DNA of 64,000 nt from Arthrobacter sp. 35W (GTDB lineage Bacteria > Actinomycetota > Actinomycetes > Actinomycetales > Micrococcaceae): NCBI RefSeq assembly GCF_000482545.1, contig NZ_KI519455.1, forward strand, positions 930,001-994,000, read 5' to 3'. The notes below the pieces were generated by a model, which was not told where the DNA came from, did not search any database, and worked only from the letters and a program-made list of their open reading frames with translations. This document shows, in pieces, positions 52,219 to 61,452 of this stretch. A program made the translations under genes and the position numbers. How positions within the stretch are numbered: position 1 is the first letter of the stretch; the number at the start of each line of letters is the position of its first letter.

Positions 52219-55200
52219 TTATGCCCGTTTGGGCATGTGCCCCCGGCGGGAACGGTGGCGGATGAGCGCACCGGCGGCAAGCACCAGAAGCGCGAATCCG
52301 AGGAGCAGCGGCAGCTGCCCCGCACCCGTGTTGGCCAGATCCGGATCCTGCGGAGCCTGGGCCGGGGCGTCAGCGGATGCGAGCACCACCACCGGCACCT
52401 CGACCACCAGCCGGGAGGCCAGGCCCGTCAGCACCACGGTGTGGCTGCCTGTGGCGAAGTCGGCGGGGACCTGCCACGTGGCACTCACGGCACCTTCCGC
52501 CGTGGCGGAGAAGGTACCCATGTCGGTCGGATCCGAGTGGATCACGGCCTTGACGGACTCCCCCGCGCCGAATCCGCCGGCGTTGACCACCAGGCCGGAG
52601 CCGCGCGTCACCGTGACGGGCGGGGCCGGCGTGGTGCCGGGGCCATCCGTCGGGGCGTTGGTTGCGGTGTCCGACGCCGACGCCGTCGCGGTGGCAGTTG
52701 ACGGGGCGGTGGACGTTGCCGTCGCCGTAGTGGTGGCAGTCGCCGTCGGAGCGGCCGTTGTGGTGGCCGGCGCGCTCGTCGTGGCCGGAGCCGACGTCGT
52801 CGCAGCAGCAGTGCGCTCCTTGGCGGTGAACTCCCCGCAGGCGACCCACTGGCCGTCGTACGAGGTGACGCCGGTCATCCGCAGGAAGCGGGCCGGGGAC
52901 CCATCCAGCGAAACCGTCTGCTCTCCCGTCGTATTGGTCCAGACGGCAGTGCCGCCAACCTTCCACGCGACGCCGTCGACGCTGGTTTCCATCTTGACGT
53001 CCTTGATGCGGCCGTTGGCCGAGGCCCGGGCGATGCAGCCGGCTGACACCACATTGCGCGCCTTGCCCAGGTCCACAATCACCCAGTGCGGCGGCGGAGT
53101 GCTGCCGGTGCTCCACGCGGAGTGCCACGGCGAGTTGGAATCGCAGTCCGTCAGGTTGGTGACGGGATCCTTTTCGCTGGCGCTGTTCTCCGCACTGGAG
53201 GCCGCGATCGCCGTCATGGCGGTGCACTGCACCACCGTTGGGTCGGTGATGGTGAGGGACCGCTGCGCCAGCAGGGTGGTGCCGCCGCTGGACAGCGTCG
53301 CCTTGAGCGTGGCGTCGCCCAGCGGGCTGGTCGGTGCCTTGACGGTAAAGGTCTTGGTGGCGCTGGTGCCGGCCGGCACGACGGCGGTGGCGGCCGTTGC
53401 CGGCTCCACCGTCCAGCCTGCCGGAGCCAGGACGGCGAGCTGGACGGCGGCCAGGTCGGCGCCGGAGGCGTTGAGCGTGACATCCACAGTGAAGGACTTG
53501 GCACCGGGCACGGAGGCCGGGGCCGAGAGCGCGATCCATGCCGTCGCCGTGATGACGAAGTCGTGGCCCGCGACGCCGGCAAAGCTGACGGTGCCGTCGG
53601 CATTGCGCGTTCCGGGAACGGTGGCGGAGGTGGTCTTGTCCGAGATGGTGAACTTGCCGTCGAACAGGGTCGAGCGGGCGGTGACCGTGCCGTCGACGGC
53701 GGGCTTGATGACCGCCGTCGACGCCGCGCCGTTGGCCCAGCTGACGCCAACCTCGGATCCGCCGCGGGCCTTCAGACCGGAGACGGCGCCCTCGGTCCAC
53801 TTGGCCGGCAGGGCCGGGAGGATGTCGATGGCGTTGGAGTGGGACTGCAGCAGCATCTCGGCGACGCCGGAGGTGGCGCCAAAATTGCCATCGATCTGGA
53901 ACGGCGGGTGCGCGTCCCAGAGGTTGTCGTAGGTGTTGTTCTTCAGCAGCGTGGAGAGCATGCGCTCGGCGTTGTTGCCGTCCAGCAGGCGGGCCAGGAA
54001 GTTGATCTTCCAGGCCTTGGACCAGCCGGTGGCGCCGTCGCCGCGGGCATCCAGGGACGTGCGCGCCGCGGCGGCCAGGACCGGATCGTTGCGCACGTCG
54101 ATCGCATCGCCCGGGTAGAGGGCGAAGAGGTTGGAGGCGTGGCGGTGCTGGTTGGTGGGGTTGTCCAGCGTGGTGGCCGGGTCCTCGTACTTCCATTCCT
54201 GGATCTGGCCCCAGGAGCCCACCTTCAGGCCCGGATCGAGCCGGTTGATGGAATCCTGCAGCTGCGCACGGAAGGGGGCGTCGGCGTTCAGCTTGGTGGC
54301 CGCCTCCAGGGTGTCCTTGAAGAGGTTGGCGACAATCTGCTGGGAAATGGCGGCACCGGCGGTGAAGTCGCCCTGCTCCGGGGAATAGCTGGGGGTGACC
54401 ACCAGGCGGTTGTTGTCGTGCGGGTCCGGCTTGAGGTTGTGGATCCAGAACTCCGTGGCCCCCTTCATCATCGGGTAGGCCGTGTCGCGCAGGTAGTCCA
54501 GGTCGGCGCTGAAGGCGTAGTGCTCGTACACCGGCTGCATCATCCAGGCCGCGGCCTCGGGCATCCAGAAGGAGGTGGACCAGTCATGCACGCCAGTGAA
54601 ACCGAAGATGTTGGTGTTCTGGTTGACGATCCAGCCGGGCGAATCCGCACCAAAGATGGACTGGGCCGTCTTCTTGCCCGGCTCCACCAGGGCTGCCATG
54701 AAATCGTTCAGCGGCTCTTCGGTCTCGGACAGGTTGGTGACCTCGGCCAGCCAGTAGTTCATCTGCAGGTTGATGTTGGTGTGGTAGTCGGCCTGCCACG
54801 GCGGTGCGTTGGTGTTGCTCCAGATGCCCTGCAGGTTGGCCGGCAGGGAGCCCGGGCGGGAGCTGGAAATCAGCATGTAGCGCCCGTAGTTGAAGAACAG
54901 GGCCTGCAGCGCACGGTCCGAGGACGAGCTGCCGCCGGTGTAGGTGGACCGCAGGGTGTTGGTGGGGACGTCGGCCGGCAGGTGCCCACCCAGGTTCACG
55001 CTCATGCGGTTGTACAACGCGTGGTAGTCGTCCAGGTGTGCGGCACGGACGGCGGCAAAGCCCTTGGCCGTGGCGGCATCGACGGCGGCAGTCACCCCGG
55101 CGTGCGGGTCAACACCGCGGTACGTCGGGTAGTTGTCCTTGTAGTTGGTGCCCATGGTCAGGAGGACCGTGGCGCTGTTGGCACCCGCCACGATGACGCC

Positions 55201-56061
55201 CGTGGCAGTGGTGGCCAGCGTCCCGCCGTCGACCACCACCTGGGCCTGCATTTCATACTTCAGGCCGTTGTCAGCGACGACGCCTGTCACGGTGATGCGG
55301 CCGTTGGCGGCGGTGACGGTGGCATTGTTGGGCGAGGTGAAGCTCGTGGAGAAGCTGATCTGTCCAGGGCGGTCCGCCTCGAAGTGGCTGACCACGCTGT
55401 TGTCCGGGTTGGACGCCAGGTACTGGCGGCTGACCTTGGCGCCCGCGGCGTTGGTGTAGCTGACGCCGGCCACAGAGTCCGCCAGATTCAGGTCGCGGCG
55501 GTAGTTGGCCACCGTGGCGGCATCCGGGACATCGTAGTAGAGCTGCCCAAAGTCCAGGTACGAGCCGAAGCCGGGAATGACGCCGGTGCCGGGCTGGCTG
55601 TAGGACGGGTTTCCGAGCAGGCGGGCCACGCCATCCGGGTTCATCGAGCCGTTGGCGGTGATGGTGTCCTGCACACTCTTCAGAGCGCCCTGGTGCGTCC
55701 CGGCAGGCCAGCCGCCGCCGGTCCAGCCCGCGGACCCCGGACCGCCGGACCAGAGGCTGTCGATGTTCAGGCTGAGCTGGTCGCTGGTCTTGCCGCCGAA
55801 CACGCTGGCACCCTGGCTGCCGTTGCCGATGGGCAGCGACTGCGTCTCCCAATTGGTGGCGGGGGCGTTGTACCAAAGCGTCTGGTCTGCGGCACTGAGC
55901 TGCGACGCGGCCTTGATCCCTGCGCTGGTGGCCGGCGCCACCGCCGGAACCGCAGCAGTTGCGCCCGCCATGGTCCCCACGCCAATGCCAGCAACCAGGG
56001 CGACGGCGGAGGCCGTCGCTATTGGTCTGATCAAAGACTTTCTGAACTTCTGGAAAACCAT
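52219..56061 (-). CDS. Secreted, wall-anchored GH95 alpha-L-fucosidase
   Basis: 1280 residues. Predicted to cleave alpha-1,2-linked fucose outside the cell. Signal peptide (about 1-36), GH95 domain (about 55-830) with [25 protein letters not shown], the [11 protein letters not shown]sn pair, [10 protein letters not shown] (predicted acid Glu562) and [12 protein letters not shown] (Asp724). Then a NEW3-like module, a discoidin-like module, a Thr/Ala repeat linker, an Ig-like stalk, LANTG (1242-1246), hydrophobic helix and basic tail. ATG 56061 has AGAGGT upstream; a much longer open frame was rejected. It interrupts the usual rplI-dnaB neighbourhood. Confidence 0.9.
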   Translation of the reverse strand: MVFQKFRKSLIRPIATASAVALVAGIGVGTMAGATAAVPAVAPATSAGIKAASQLSAADQTLWYNAPATNWETQSLPIGNGSQGASVFGGKTSDQLSLNIDSLWSGGPGSAGWTGGGWPAGTHQGALKSVQDTITANGSMNPDGVARLLGNPSYSQPGTGVIPGFGSYLDFGQLYYDVPDAATVANYRRDLNLADSVAGVSYTNAAGAKVSRQYLASNPDNSVVSHFEADRPGQISFSTSFTSPNNATVTAANGRITVTGVVADNGLKYEMQAQVVVDGGTLATTATGVIVAGANSATVLLTMGTNYKDNYPTYRGVDPHAGVTAAVDAATAKGFAAVRAAHLDDYHALYNRMSVNLGGHLPADVPTNTLRSTYTGGSSSSDRALQALFFNYGRYMLISSSRPGSLPANLQGIWSNTNAPPWQADYHTNINLQMNYWLAEVTNLSETEEPLNDFMAALVEPGKKTAQSIFGADSPGWIVNQNTNIFGFTGVHDWSTSFWMPEAAAWMMQPVYEHYAFSADLDYLRDTAYPMMKGATEFWIHNLKPDPHDNNRLVVTPSYSPEQGDFTAGAAISQQIVANLFKDTLEAATKLNADAPFRAQLQDSINRLDPGLKVGSWGQIQEWKYEDPATTLDNPTNQHRHASNLFALYPGDAIDVRNDPVLAAAARTSLDARGDGATGWSKAWKINFLARLLDGNNAERMLSTLLKNNTYDNLWDAHPPFQIDGNFGATSGVAEMLLQSHSNAIDILPALPAKWTEGAVSGLKARGGSEVGVSWANGAASTAVIKPAVDGTVTARSTLFDGKFTISDKTTSATVPGTRNADGTVSFAGVAGHDFVITATAWIALSAPASVPGAKSFTVDVTLNASGADLAAVQLAVLAPAGWTVEPATAATAVVPAGTSATKTFTVKAPTSPLGDATLKATLSSGGTTLLAQRSLTITDPTVVQCTAMTAIAASSAENSASEKDPVTNLTDCDSNSPWHSAWSTGSTPPPHWVIVDLGKARNVVSAGCIARASANGRIKDVKMETSVDGVAWKVGGTAVWTNTTGEQTVSLDGSPARFLRMTGVTSYDGQWVACGEFTAKERTAAATTSAPATTSAPATTTAAPTATATTTATATSTAPSTATATASASDTATNAPTDGPGTTPAPPVTVTRGSGLVVNAGGFGAGESVKAVIHSDPTDMGTFSATAEGAVSATWQVPADFATGSHTVVLTGLASRLVVEVPVVVLASADAPAQAPQDPDLANTGAGQLPLLLGFALLVLAAGALIRHRSRRGHMPKRA
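52221..52236 (-). terminator. Hairpin at the GH95 stop
   Basis: ATGCCC-GTTT-GGGCAT (6-bp stem), overlapping the last codons of the GH95 gene. Short, with no T-run; weak terminator at best. Confidence 0.3.
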
Positions 56062-56114
56062 GCTACCTCTGATGATCGGGGCCACACTGACGGCAGGGGC
56101 GGAGAGGGCAGGGG

Positions 56115-56130
56115 GTGTTATCCATAACAC
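56115..56130. promoter_or_regulatory. 16-bp operator palindrome GTGTTATCCATAACAC
   Basis: Perfect 7-2-7 inverted repeat 54 bases upstream of the GH95 start. It lies just downstream of the candidate -10, a position where a bound repressor would block elongation or initiation. Confidence 0.6.
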
Positions 56131-56146
56131 GCGTGATGCTGCCCAC

Positions 56147-56163
56147 ACTATAGGTCGGATGTT
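56147..56163 (-). promoter_or_regulatory. Candidate GH95 promoter -10 and fucosidase-type half-site
   Basis: TATAGT on the minus strand (56152-56147), next to TAGGTCGGATGTT (56151-56163, plus), which matches the GH29 operator AACATCGGATGTT at 10 of 13 positions. No good -35. It suggests shared control of the two fucosidases. Confidence 0.4.
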
Positions 56164-56262
56164 TGAGCGTCCAGAGTTCCGTCGAACACCCATCGAATTT
56201 GACCATTCGTGAACCGGCGGCACCGCATTCACCCGGTGGCAATCGTGGCCTAAGCTCAGGGT

Positions 56263-56709
56263 ATGGATTGGATCATTGTGGCCGTCGTTGCCGCCGTAGG
56301 CATTGCCCTCCTCATCTGGGCGGCGAAGGCCGGCGGGCCCAGTTCCACCGGCCTGTCCGATGCGGACAAATACCAGCAGGAGCTGGCCCGCCGCTCGGCG
56401 GCCGCCACCGCCGCGGCTGCGCAGGCCGCGGCAGCCCACCGTGGGACCCACCCGGCCGGCCGCACTGGCTACTCGGGCAGCGGCGCCTTCCGCACCACAC
56501 CGGTCCAAGGGCAGAACGACACCCACGGCCAGAACCTGCCGGCGCAGGGCCAGAACGCGGCGCCGCAGCCCCCCGGGGTCAACCCGGCCCTTGTGATGCA
56601 GATCCAGGGCATGGTCCGCGGTGGTCAGAAGCTGCAGGCCATCGCCCTGCTGCGGCACTACACGGGCATGAGCCTGGCGGACGCCAAGACCTTCGTCGAA
56701 AGGATGTAG
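56263..56709 (+). CDS. Membrane-anchored protein with ribosomal L7/L12-like C-terminal domain
   Basis: 148 residues. A single N-terminal hydrophobic helix ([21 protein letters not shown]), an Ala/Gln/Gly-rich low-complexity linker (about 35-105), then a short C-terminal segment [24 protein letters not shown] that resembles the L7/L12 C-terminal domain. The role is unknown; the L12-type domain could bind translation factors at the membrane (inference). Followed 2 bases later by a DUF1801 gene. Confidence 0.7.
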   Translation: MDWIIVAVVAAVGIALLIWAAKAGGPSSTGLSDADKYQQELARRSAAATAAAAQAAAAHRGTHPAGRTGYSGSGAFRTTPVQGQNDTHGQNLPAQGQNAAPQPPGVNPALVMQIQGMVRGGQKLQAIALLRHYTGMSLADAKTFVERM

Positions 56710-56711
56710 CC

Positions 56712-57113
56712 ATGGCGGACAACAAGACGGTTGCCACCACAGTCCCGCCACGGGAGTTCATTGCCGGTGTCGTGCCGGAGGTGCGGCGCAAGGATGCGCT
56801 GGTGCTGCTGGAAATCATGGAAGAGATCACGGGGCAGCCCGCCACCATGTGGGGTCCATCCATGATCGGCTTCGGAAACCACCACTACGCCTATGAATCC
56901 GGCCGCGAGGGTGACACCTTCGCCGTCGGATTTTCACCCCGCAAGACCAGCCTTGTCCTCTATGGCCTGCTCTTCGACGGCGCAGACATGTCCCGCCTGG
57001 GCAAGTTCAAAAGCAGCGTGGCCTGCGTCTACATCACCCGGCTGTCCGACGTCGACATAGATGAACTGGAGCGCCTCATCCGCGAGGGCTTCGAGCTCTT
57101 CCACAACTCCTAG
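56712..57113 (+). CDS. DUF1801 family protein
   Basis: 133 residues, YdhG-like (DUF1801) alpha/beta domain: [46 protein letters not shown], then [15 protein letters not shown]. Some relatives act as iron chaperones; here that is unknown. The ATG is at 56712; a long upstream extension overlapping the preceding gene was rejected. Two bases separate it from the L12-like gene, so they form one operon. Confidence 0.8.
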   Translation: MADNKTVATTVPPREFIAGVVPEVRRKDALVLLEIMEEITGQPATMWGPSMIGFGNHHYAYESGREGDTFAVGFSPRKTSLVLYGLLFDGADMSRLGKFKSSVACVYITRLSDVDIDELERLIREGFELFHNS

Positions 57114-57128
57114 CCGCCCCCACAACCC

Positions 57129-57191
57129 CCGCGAACAAACACTTGGGGACAGTCCCGGCGCTCCACACTGTCCCCAAATGCCAGTTCGCGG
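57129..57191. repeat. Single-copy palindrome CCGCGAAC...GTTCGCGG
   Basis: Arms CCGCGAAC (57129-57136) and GTTCGCGG (57184-57191), with inner CTTGGGGACAGT paired to ACTGTCCCCAAA-type sequence. It lies between the convergent DUF1801 and rplI genes. Similar in architecture to families A and B but not in sequence. Confidence 0.6.
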
Positions 57192-57232
57192 AGGGTGGCA
57201 GGGCGGATCAGAGGAACGGGACCCGGGCACAA

Positions 57233-57267
57233 CGAAGGGCCCCCACCGAAACGGTGGAGGCCCTTCG
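57233..57267 (-). terminator. Terminator of the ribosomal-protein operon
   Basis: A CGAAGGGCC arm pairs with GGCCCTTCG, plus inner CCACCG/CGGTGG, around an AAA loop, 15 bases after the rplI stop. On the minus strand, TTGTG follows. Confidence 0.75.
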
Positions 57268-57281
57268 ACGTTTGCTAAGGA

Positions 57282-57734
57282 CTACTTAGCTGCAACAACG
57301 TCCAGAACGATGGTTGCCGACACGTCGTCGTGCAGACGCACGATTGCGGTGTAGGAGCCGGTGCTCTTGATGTGTGCAGGCAGTTCAACCTTGCGCTTGT
57401 CAATGGTGCCCAGACCTGCAGCCTCAACGGCAGCAGCAATGTCGGCAACCTTGACGGTGCCGAACAGGCGGCCGGACTCGCCGGCCTTGACAGCCAGCTT
57501 GACCGGCTTTGCGGTCAGAGCGGCAGCCTGGGTCTGAGCAGCTTCAACGGAAGCGTGCTCGCGGGCAGCGCGGGCAGCCTTGATGGACTCAACCTGCTTC
57601 TCGCCACCCTTCGTCCAGGTCAGGGCGAAGCCGCGGGGCAGAAGGTAGTTACGTGCGTAACCGTTCTTCACCTCAACAACGTCACCTGCAGTACCGAGAC
57701 CGGTAACTTCGTGGGTCAAAATGAGCTTTGCCAT
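57282..57734 (-). CDS. rplI: 50S ribosomal protein L9
   Basis: 150 residues, normal length. The N-terminal L9 RNA-binding domain is clear: [20 protein letters not shown] then [15 protein letters not shown] long helix and the C-terminal domain ([17 protein letters not shown]) follow. Last gene of rpsF-ssb-rpsR-rplI. A GGGAGAG ribosome binding site precedes ATG 57734. Confidence 0.97.
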   Translation of the reverse strand: MAKLILTHEVTGLGTAGDVVEVKNGYARNYLLPRGFALTWTKGGEKQVESIKAARAAREHASVEAAQTQAAALTAKPVKLAVKAGESGRLFGTVKVADIAAAVEAAGLGTIDKRKVELPAHIKSTGSYTAIVRLHDDVSATIVLDVVAAK

Positions 57735-57748
57735 GTGTTTTCTCTCCC

Positions 57749-57988
57749 TTAACCGCGGCCAGCGCCGGAGTAGGGCAGCAGTGCAACTTCGCGGGCGTTC
57801 TTGATTGCCTGGGCGATCTTGCGCTGCTCCTGAACGGTGACACCCGTGACACGACGTGCACGGATCTTTCCGCGGTCAGAGATGAACTTGCGCAGCAATG
57901 CTACGTCCTTGTAGTCGATGACGGTGATGTCAGCGGCCTTCAAGGGGTTGGACTTTGGTTTGGGCTTACGGAGTTCAGCCTTAGCCAT
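57749..57988 (-). CDS. rpsR: 30S ribosomal protein S18
   Basis: 79 residues. The S18 core is visible: [49 protein letters not shown] is the complete rRNA-binding helical unit. AAGGAGCTCCACG precedes ATG 57988. In the small 30S platform it binds S6, whose gene heads this operon. Confidence 0.97.
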   Translation of the reverse strand: MAKAELRKPKPKSNPLKAADITVIDYKDVALLRKFISDRGKIRARRVTGVTVQEQRKIAQAIKNAREVALLPYSGAGRG

Positions 57989-58075
57989 CGTGGAGCTCCT
58001 TAATATTCGTGGAGCCCGTGGACGTTAATCCGCGGGATGGTGTGTGCACGGCGGTTGCCGCACAAAGTTTGTTTT

Positions 58076-58642
58076 TTAGAAGGGAGGCTCGGACGAATCC
58101 GGGCCCGCGCCCCAACCCTGCGATCCACCAGAGGGCTGTGCCCACGGGTCTTCTGCAGGAGAGGACTGGGTCTGGCCGCCGCCCCAACCGGAGTTTCCTC
58201 CGCCGGAGTTGCCACCGAAACCACCAGCGTTGCCGCCCTGGTTGCCGCCGCCGAAGTTGCCGCCACCGCCGCCGGAGCGGGGGGTGCGGTTGACCTTGGC
58301 GTTGGCGTAGCGCAGCGAGGGGCCGATCTCGTCGACCTCAAGCTCCATGACGGTGCGCTTTTCGCCTTCTTTGGTGTCATAGGTACGCGACTTGAGTCGG
58401 CCGGAGACGATGACGCGGGTTCCCTTCGTCAGGGACTCCGCAACGTTCTCGGCCGCTTCGCGCCAAATGGATGCGCGGAGGAACAGCGTTTCGCCGTCCT
58501 TCCACTCATTCGACTGGCGGTCAAAGGTGCGCGGGGTGGATGCGATGGTGAAATTCGCTACTGCTGAACCGCTCGGTGTGAACCGGAGTTCGGGGTCATT
58601 GGTGAGGTTACCAATGACTGTGATAGTGGTTTCGCCTGCCAT
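58076..58642 (-). CDS. ssb: Single-stranded DNA-binding protein
   Basis: 188 residues. N-terminal OB fold: [32 protein letters not shown], then [21 protein letters not shown] Gly/Asn-rich tail (about 120-170) leads to the acidic protein-interaction tip DSSEPPF. Standard for actinobacterial essential SSB. Located between rpsF and rpsR as usual. Confidence 0.97.
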   Translation of the reverse strand: MAGETTITVIGNLTNDPELRFTPSGSAVANFTIASTPRTFDRQSNEWKDGETLFLRASIWREAAENVAESLTKGTRVIVSGRLKSRTYDTKEGEKRTVMELEVDEIGPSLRYANAKVNRTPRSGGGGGNFGGGNQGGNAGGFGGNSGGGNSGWGGGQTQSSPAEDPWAQPSGGSQGWGAGPDSSEPPF

Positions 58643-58699
58643 CTGCTCCTGCTTCCTTGTGTTCCTACGGGTGAAAGCTTCAAAAAGTTGAGGCCGAGA

Positions 58700-59005
58700 T
58701 TACTCGGCAACGACCTTCTGGTCTTCCGGACGGATGATCTTGGTGCGCAGGATGGTCTCGTTCAGACCAAGCTGGCGGTCAAGTTCCTGAGCGGTAGCAG
58801 GCTCAGCGGTGAAGTTCACCACGGCGTAGATACCTTCGGACTTCTTCTTGATGTCGTAAGCCAGTCGACGACGGCCCCAGATGTCAACCTTTTCGATGGT
58901 TCCACCATCGGTCGTGATGACGTTCAGGAACTTCTGAAGCGACGGCTCAACGGTACGCTCTTCGACATCGGGGTCGATGATTACCATCAATTCATAAGGA
59001 CGCAT
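58700..59005 (-). CDS. rpsF: 30S ribosomal protein S6
   Basis: 101 residues. [20 protein letters not shown] opens the S6 ferredoxin-like fold, with [15 protein letters not shown] ([19 protein letters not shown]) central motif. ATG 59005 lies 9 bases after AAAGGAGGTG, a very strong ribosome binding site; four extra upstream codons were rejected. The mRNA leader can fold over that site (see 59016-59060). First gene of the operon. Confidence 0.96.
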   Translation of the reverse strand: MRPYELMVIIDPDVEERTVEPSLQKFLNVITTDGGTIEKVDIWGRRRLAYDIKKKSEGIYAVVNFTAEPATAQELDRQLGLNETILRTKIIRPEDQKVVAE

Positions 59006-59015
59006 ATGTGAACCC

Positions 59016-59060
59016 ACCTCCTTTGGGCTAAGCGGCTACGGTCTTTCCGTAACAGGAGGT
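59016..59060 (-). ncRNA. rpsF leader hairpin sequestering the ribosome binding site
   Basis: In the mRNA, ACCUCCU (59060-59054) is complementary to AGGAGGU (59022-59016), which contains the rpsF ribosome binding site. Between them UACGG-AAAGA-CCGUA forms an inner hairpin. This resembles autoregulatory S6:S18 leaders in layout, though I did not confirm the conserved motif. Confidence 0.5.
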
Positions 59061-59353
59061 TCATTTGCGGTGTCTGCGGACGGTGGACCGCAAGGAATCG
59101 CGGGCCGGTGCCAGCACAGACTTATCTATCTTACCGTACTGACGACGGCGGTCCGGCGCGGGTGGTGCCGCCCACCCCGTATCCGTACATATGGCAGCGG
59201 CGTAGTGTTTTCAGTATCGGCGCGGACCAGCGGTGTCCGGCGCCCCTGCGGGCCAGCAATGGCCGGAAAACAACCGCGCGTTTGTCGTCGGGAAGACAAA
59301 CGATCAGCGGGCAGCATCAGCAATCGAGCAGGATCATCAACAGTGAGGTTGAG
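59061..59353. promoter_or_regulatory. rpsF-cupin intergenic region
   Basis: About 290 bases without a gene. For rpsF, TAAGAT on the minus strand (59133-59128) may be the -10. For the cupin I saw only TACATAT near 59187 as a poor candidate. Nothing else recognised. Confidence 0.35.
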
Positions 59354-59716
59354 ATGTCAGGCATCATCCGCAAGAGCCTCGATTCACCCGAGGAAACCCG
59401 CCCCTTCGAGGGGAACACCGGCCAGCTCCAGCTGGTGAACATTGCCGACGGCGGCGTGGGACGCGCAACGTTCCTTCCGGGATGGCGGTGGTCGGAACAC
59501 GTCAAGCCGATCGCCAAGACGGACAGCTGCCAGGCCGCCCACATGGGCTACTGGATTTCCGGCCGGATGAACGTGGTCATGGACGACGGCGAAGAGGTCG
59601 AGTTCGGGCCCGGCGACTTCGGCATCATCGCCCCCGGGCATGACGCCTGGATCGTGGGCGACGAACCGTGCGTCGTGATCGACTGGCAGGGGTTTGCCGA
59701 CTACGCCAAGCGGTGA
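59354..59716 (+). CDS. Cupin-domain protein
   Basis: 120 residues, a single small cupin. Metal-site-like motif: RWSEHVKPIAKTDSCQAAHMGYWISGRMNVVMDDGEE, then FGPGDFGIIAPGHDAW, the two cupin motifs. Function unknown; could be a sugar-like or acid-binding enzyme. ATG 59354 has GAGG seven bases before it; upstream extension into the rpsF leader was rejected. Confidence 0.82.
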   Translation: MSGIIRKSLDSPEETRPFEGNTGQLQLVNIADGGVGRATFLPGWRWSEHVKPIAKTDSCQAAHMGYWISGRMNVVMDDGEEVEFGPGDFGIIAPGHDAWIVGDEPCVVIDWQGFADYAKR

Positions 59717-59746
59717 TCCGCACGGCGCGGCACTGGACAGTGGAGG

Positions 59747-59779
59747 CACGGGCCTGGAGCAATTGGCTCCGGGCCCGTG
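59747..59779 (+). terminator. Terminator after the cupin gene
   Basis: 14-bp stem with one wobble: CACGGGCC-T-GGAGC pairs with GCTCC-G-GGCCCGTG around AATTG. It ends 13 bases before the DUF1345 start. Confidence 0.7.
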
Positions 59780-59792
59780 GCATGATCGGGCC

Positions 59793-60458
59793 ATGAACGA
59801 TTCAGCTCCTTCGGCGGCTTCCCGGCGGGCCGTCCACGCCCGGCTGCGGCTGGCTGCGATGGCAACTGCCGGAGTACTGGCGGCGGTTTCGACCGGCCTG
59901 GCCGGCCAGTGGATCTACGCGCCCGCGGTGGGCTGGGCCATGGCCGCCCTGATCTACAACGTGTGGGTGTGGCTGGCCATTGCCCGGATGGACAACGTGC
60001 AGACCGCCGCGCACGCCCAGGCGGAGGACCCCCGGCGGAGCACCTCGGATCTGTTGATCCTGCTCGCCGCGCTGGGCAGCCTGGCCGCCGTCGGACTGGT
60101 GATGGTCGGAGCCAGCGGCGCCCATGGAACCGACAAGCTGCTGCTGGCGCTGCTGGCCCTCGGCAGCACGGCCATGTCCTGGCTGCTGGTGCACACCCTT
60201 TTCACCCTGCGCTACGCGGAGATCTACTACACGGGCGGCGAACCGGGCGGCATCAGCTTCAACCAGGAGGAGCTCCCCCAGTACACGGACTTCGCCTACA
60301 TGGCCTTCAGCCTGGGCATGACCTACCAGGTCTCGGACACCAACATCACCACGCGCAGCATGCGCTCGGCGGCGCTGCGGCACAGCCTGCTGGCGTTCGT
60401 TTTCGGCACCGGCATCCTGGCCACCACCATCAACCTGGTGGTCAGCCTGGCCCAGTAG
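59793..60458 (+). CDS. DUF1345 membrane protein
   Basis: 221 residues, five or six hydrophobic helices. DUF1345 features: LAGQWIYAPAVGWAMAALIYNVW near the start and HTLFTLRYAEIYYTGGEPGGISF in the middle, then DFAYMAFSLGMTYQVSDTNI. Function unknown. The ATG at 59793 follows the cupin terminator; an upstream extension was rejected. Confidence 0.86.
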   Translation: MNDSAPSAASRRAVHARLRLAAMATAGVLAAVSTGLAGQWIYAPAVGWAMAALIYNVWVWLAIARMDNVQTAAHAQAEDPRRSTSDLLILLAALGSLAAVGLVMVGASGAHGTDKLLLALLALGSTAMSWLLVHTLFTLRYAEIYYTGGEPGGISFNQEELPQYTDFAYMAFSLGMTYQVSDTNITTRSMRSAALRHSLLAFVFGTGILATTINLVVSLAQ

Positions 60459-60477
60459 GCGCCAAAACCATCCAGCC

Positions 60478-61371
60478 CTAGATGGTGACGTTCAACGCCG
60501 CCGAGTAGCCGGCCGCGGCGGAACCGCTGGTGGTGGCGAGCTGGTAGTTGCCGCCGTCGTCGCCGAACACGTTGTCCTGGGCCAGCGGGGTGTTGGGGAA
60601 GTTCCGGGCGCTGCTTTCGTAGCCCGCGGTGGCGTAGACCTCGTTGCAGCTGGCCTCCGTCATGGCGATCTGGGACGTCTTGAGGATCTGCCCGGCGCTG
60701 GTGGCGTTGGACATGCTCTCGAACACCTCGAAGTGGATGTGCGGCCAGCGGCCGTTGTAGGCGCCGGGGAAGATCGAGGTGAACGTCACCTGGCCGTTTT
60801 CATCCGCCTCCTGGACCCCGCGCAGGAAGTTCTCATCCGGCAGGTCGTAGAGCGAGTATTCGCCGTCCTTGGTGGCGTGCCAGAGGTACACGGCCGCCCC
60901 GGCCAGCGCCTTGCAGCCGTTGGAGTTGTCCAGCAGGGTCAGCGTCACGGTCAGCGGCACACCCTCCGCCGTCGTGGTGGAGGTGCCGAAGCTGCTGGTG
61001 ATGTCCTTGCGGACGACGCCGGAGGCCGTCAGCGCGTCCGGGCCGTTGGAGCCGTCTCCCGGGTACGGGCCGGCCGTTTCATCGGGGGTCTCCACAACGC
61101 CGCATTCGGCGATGGCCCGGGTGACGGTGGCCGTGGCCGACGACGACGCCGTGGCGCCGGCCGTGGCGGTGGCGGAGCTGGTGCCGGCGGCCGACGTCGT
61201 GGCGCTGGCTGTGGTGCCGCCGGTGGCGGTGCTGCCGGCCGGGGCGCACGCGGCCAGGCTGGCGGCCGCACCGGCGCCCAGGAACAGGCCCAGGGTCCGG
61301 CGGCGGGTCAGCAGCGTCTTCAGGTCGAATTCAAGGCCGCGGTCGTGGTTGGGGTGTGGTGAAGTGTTCAT
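60478..61371 (-). CDS. Secreted intradiol ring-cleavage dioxygenase-like lipoprotein
   Basis: 297 residues. Twin-arginine-type signal (RRRTLGLFLGAG) with lipobox LAAC (Cys42), then a Thr/Ala-rich linker (about 45-95). The catalytic domain has the intradiol beta-sandwich: AVYLWHATKDGEYSLYD and WPHIHFEVF, with the His-x-His iron ligands and Tyr ligands. Extracellular members of this family may open aromatic diols such as lignin fragments. Alone, with no pathway genes next to it. Confidence 0.8.
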   Translation of the reverse strand: MNTSPHPNHDRGLEFDLKTLLTRRRTLGLFLGAGAAASLAACAPAGSTATGGTTASATTSAAGTSSATATAGATASSSATATVTRAIAECGVVETPDETAGPYPGDGSNGPDALTASGVVRKDITSSFGTSTTTAEGVPLTVTLTLLDNSNGCKALAGAAVYLWHATKDGEYSLYDLPDENFLRGVQEADENGQVTFTSIFPGAYNGRWPHIHFEVFESMSNATSAGQILKTSQIAMTEASCNEVYATAGYESSARNFPNTPLAQDNVFGDDGGNYQLATTSGSAAAGYSAALNVTI

Positions 61372-61452
61372 GATTCAAGCAAAGCCGCCCTCTCTGTGCG
61401 GGGCCCAAACCCAAAGCTATGTGTTTGCTGTGCAGCCGCTGAACGTGCCGGT

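Noticed and set aside
53086-56127. Over 1000-codon plus-strand open frame antisense to the GH95 fucosidase
   Set aside because: The product is low-complexity Gly/Arg/Val sequence with no family; it reflects third-position GC bias on the coding strand.
56062-56751. N-terminal extension of the GH95 frame by about 230 codons
   Set aside because: It would overlap the L12-like gene on the other strand and hide a clear signal peptide that begins at 56061 with its own ribosome binding site.
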